Shown here piece by piece: positions 63,401 through 64,000 of a stretch of DNA of 64,000 nucleotides (its first letter is position 1; each line of letters opens with the position of its first letter). The notes below the pieces were generated by a model that saw nothing but the letters and a program-made list of their open reading frames with translations, did not search any database and was not told the DNA's origin. The position numbers were made by a program, and so were the translations under genes. This stretch comes from Blautia luti. GTDB taxonomy: Bacteria; Bacillota; Clostridia; Lachnospirales; Lachnospiraceae. The stretch lies in contig NZ_JAAITI010000001.1 in the NCBI RefSeq assembly GCF_013304735.1, positions 186,001 to 250,000 of the forward strand, written 5' to 3'.

Positions 63401-64000
63401 AGATGGAAGAATGCTGCATCTTACAGCTGTTTCTCCTGGAAAGACTACGATCACAATCAAATGTTATCCGTTTGATCCTACAGCTACCTGTGAGGTAGAA
63501 GTAACATCTGACGCAAGACTGGTTCTTACTCCGGCAGATAAATTGAGAGTAGTACAGGGTGATACACAGACAATTGAGGCAAAAGCATGGGACGGTTCCG
63601 CATATGTGGAAAATCCTGAAATTACATGGCAGAGCTACAATACAAAGATCGCAACTGTAGACGACAAAGGTGGAGTTACAGGTGTTAAAAAAGGATCTGT
63701 TGGTGTAGCTGCAACATGGAATGGCATTACATCTGACCCGGTACAGGTTACTGTAGTTCCAAGTAGAACACTCAATGTAACAACTACATGGGATGACGAT
63801 AACAACCGTGATGGTAAACGTCCGGAAAAAACAACACTTCAGCTGACAACAACAGACGGTGAGAATGTTGGGGATCCGGTAGAACTCAACGCAGATAACG
63901 AGTGGAAATATACATGGAAGAATCTTGCATCTGAGGATGAAGACGGACAGCATATCTCCTATCTGGTAACTGCAGTTGAAGATGACACACTGACAGCAAA
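60489..64000 (+). CDS. Large secreted surface protein with Big_2 and Cna_B domains (3' partial)
   Basis: The frame is open from the ATG at 60489 (AGAAGGAGAG upstream) to the window end, at least 1170 residues. Signal peptide with cleavage near VSA (residue 31), then a very acidic Thr/Glu/Asp-rich segment (32-140). Several Big_2 Ig-like domains follow, marked by repeated TWSIDKPTVATVDSDGNVTA-type motifs (about residues 560, 650, 755 and 1040; weaker ones near 230 and 460). The last 80 visible residues form a Cna_B-type domain (TTTWDDDNNRDGKRPEKTTL). Such proteins are usually wall-linked adhesins; a sortase motif would lie beyond the window. It starts 72 bases after the ligase frame, with no evident terminator between. 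Ligand unknown. Confidence 0.88.
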   Translation, partial: MSTKLHSGLKRTLAWLLTAAMLAQGCFVVSADDFSSEPVAAQETQADTQSDAEAVDFDTDAVETTESSDDVTSEEDEIAAPDVEQDADVEDISQEADSEELTAPETTDDNAAAEQNAFDDGSAVAAFSDGTETTEDETDDLKVDNGYVDIAGGQQYSYSRLYDKDRYVRYAIGTYPANGSSLTLSVGDKRGMMYHALYTSTSSKYTDYKKASWSKVRGNHSSSIYSVEWSSDNENIAKVVSNSDYGPYTTGMWVQGVSEGTTTIRSTFIPGTSYKDKVKTVTNTFTVTVTKAADPVNIGDTSKIKLTGTATTPYLTTKKTSTDVASLWGRTPEINYKASGDGLENCDASWRVWSETGIIEHLFCINFGEMVGLTPQKSDNTTYTPSPSDSMSDKFLRPVNSPADGIYLRGDLGGYCSMVDGNVVFDKVSPRESIYVYAFGVKDGKKIEVRDIKWESSDPSVVRVYDIRSAVQIQLRSDKVGGAVITGTYQPTDAEGNPDGDPLTMSFRVFVKGFYITEPAGSDGSTKTIELSLDDEDKNKTKAIAYKMIDGSGETGEAATAEGITWSIDKPTVATVDSDGNVTAKSAGEATVTGTCASPSTTDTVKIIVKGSGSLAFDATEYNIKKAGTATIKATATSNNSTVKNPEITWTSDDEKIATVDGGKITGVSEGTTTVRASWTADNGKTYTQSAKVNVVYDGLYLSDRQNEVTLAQGSTQEIVWQLLNMGEYSKGSTGEGYNESSDVTWKSADEAVATVDSVGVITAKDLPEGQTTASTTVTVSYNGTKVKDIKVNVTENQKVVVKGEAVEITGTKGETKTNNAGEDITDTWKIGYFENGHGSLNAQFYGNGIYNIDIVKQAGEKVSVTGKTPYSGYIYLSHKYYVPMETGQLYGVWQSIAIKVNGEAGLYLNKNSLSMKMGESGTATILGTFIKEDGTELERKFWADKSNPKLSKLEMVEGDTNIVTAKADPEDGRMLHLTAVSPGKTTITIKCYPFDPTATCEVEVTSDARLVLTPADKLRVVQGDTQTIEAKAWDGSAYVENPEITWQSYNTKIATVDDKGGVTGVKKGSVGVAATWNGITSDPVQVTVVPSRTLNVTTTWDDDNNRDGKRPEKTTLQLTTTDGENVGDPVELNADNEWKYTWKNLASEDEDGQHISYLVTAVEDDTLTA

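Overview
The window reads as chromosomal DNA of a low-to-moderate GC, Gram-positive gut anaerobe of the Clostridia, most likely a Lachnospiraceae member of the Blautia/Ruminococcus type. This is inferred from gene content: domain-permuted GH3 and GH43 enzymes, a GPH symporter, YesN/YesM-type regulators next to ribose-type ABC transporters, GTG and TTG starts behind strong AGGAGG sites, CarD and GreA, and surface proteins with Big_2, FN3 and Cna_B domains. No rRNA, tRNA, CRISPR array, phage or insertion sequence was seen. The last gene runs off the right edge and the first gene probably runs off the left edge.

Layout. 1-8442: hemicellulose-oligosaccharide locus (membrane-anchored permuted GH3, four-helix membrane protein, GH43, GPH transporter) followed by a LytTR regulator and its GHKL kinase. 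8500-9613: rplM-rpsI with a strong promoter, a probable leader RNA and a terminator. 9644-11210: Na+-symporter gene preceded by a promoter-proximal terminator, then a convergent glyoxalase-fold gene. 11700-16480: an ABC-F ATPase and a 1011-residue protein that fuses a Tet(M)/EF-G-like GTPase to a YacP/Rae1-like ribosomal mRNA endonuclease domain; this pair is the most unusual system here. 16583-18070: CarD-like regulator and GreA. 18187-22213: Na+/phosphate transporter with PhoU domain, then a PhoP/PhoR-type pair. 22358-25716: sugar nucleotidyltransferase, galE and glf. 25846-29400: an SH3 membrane protein and a secreted C1-family cysteine peptidase.

29516-58317 is one long sugar-catabolic region. 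fucU diverges from an operon (GatY-type aldolase, LacI regulator, FGGY kinase, GatD-type dehydrogenase, PfkB kinase, aldo/keto reductase) controlled by two identical operators. Read together, these enzymes could convert an aldose or hexitol to tagatose-1,6-bisphosphate-type intermediates without a PTS. Next come a YesN/YesM pair with a membrane-anchored sugar-binding sensor, a ribose-type ABC transporter, a rhamnulokinase, an L-fucose/L-arabinose-type isomerase, a small DUF3783-like gene, a second YesM/YesN pair on the minus strand, and a second, rhamnose/AI-2-type ABC transporter. Both transporter operons place stable hairpins just before the binding-protein gene.

58367-64000: a 43-codon ORF translationally coupled to an AMP-forming ligase gene that is interrupted by an in-frame TAA, then a very large secreted Big_2/Cna_B surface protein truncated by the window end. 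Long open frames on the strand opposite real genes are common here and were treated as shadows.
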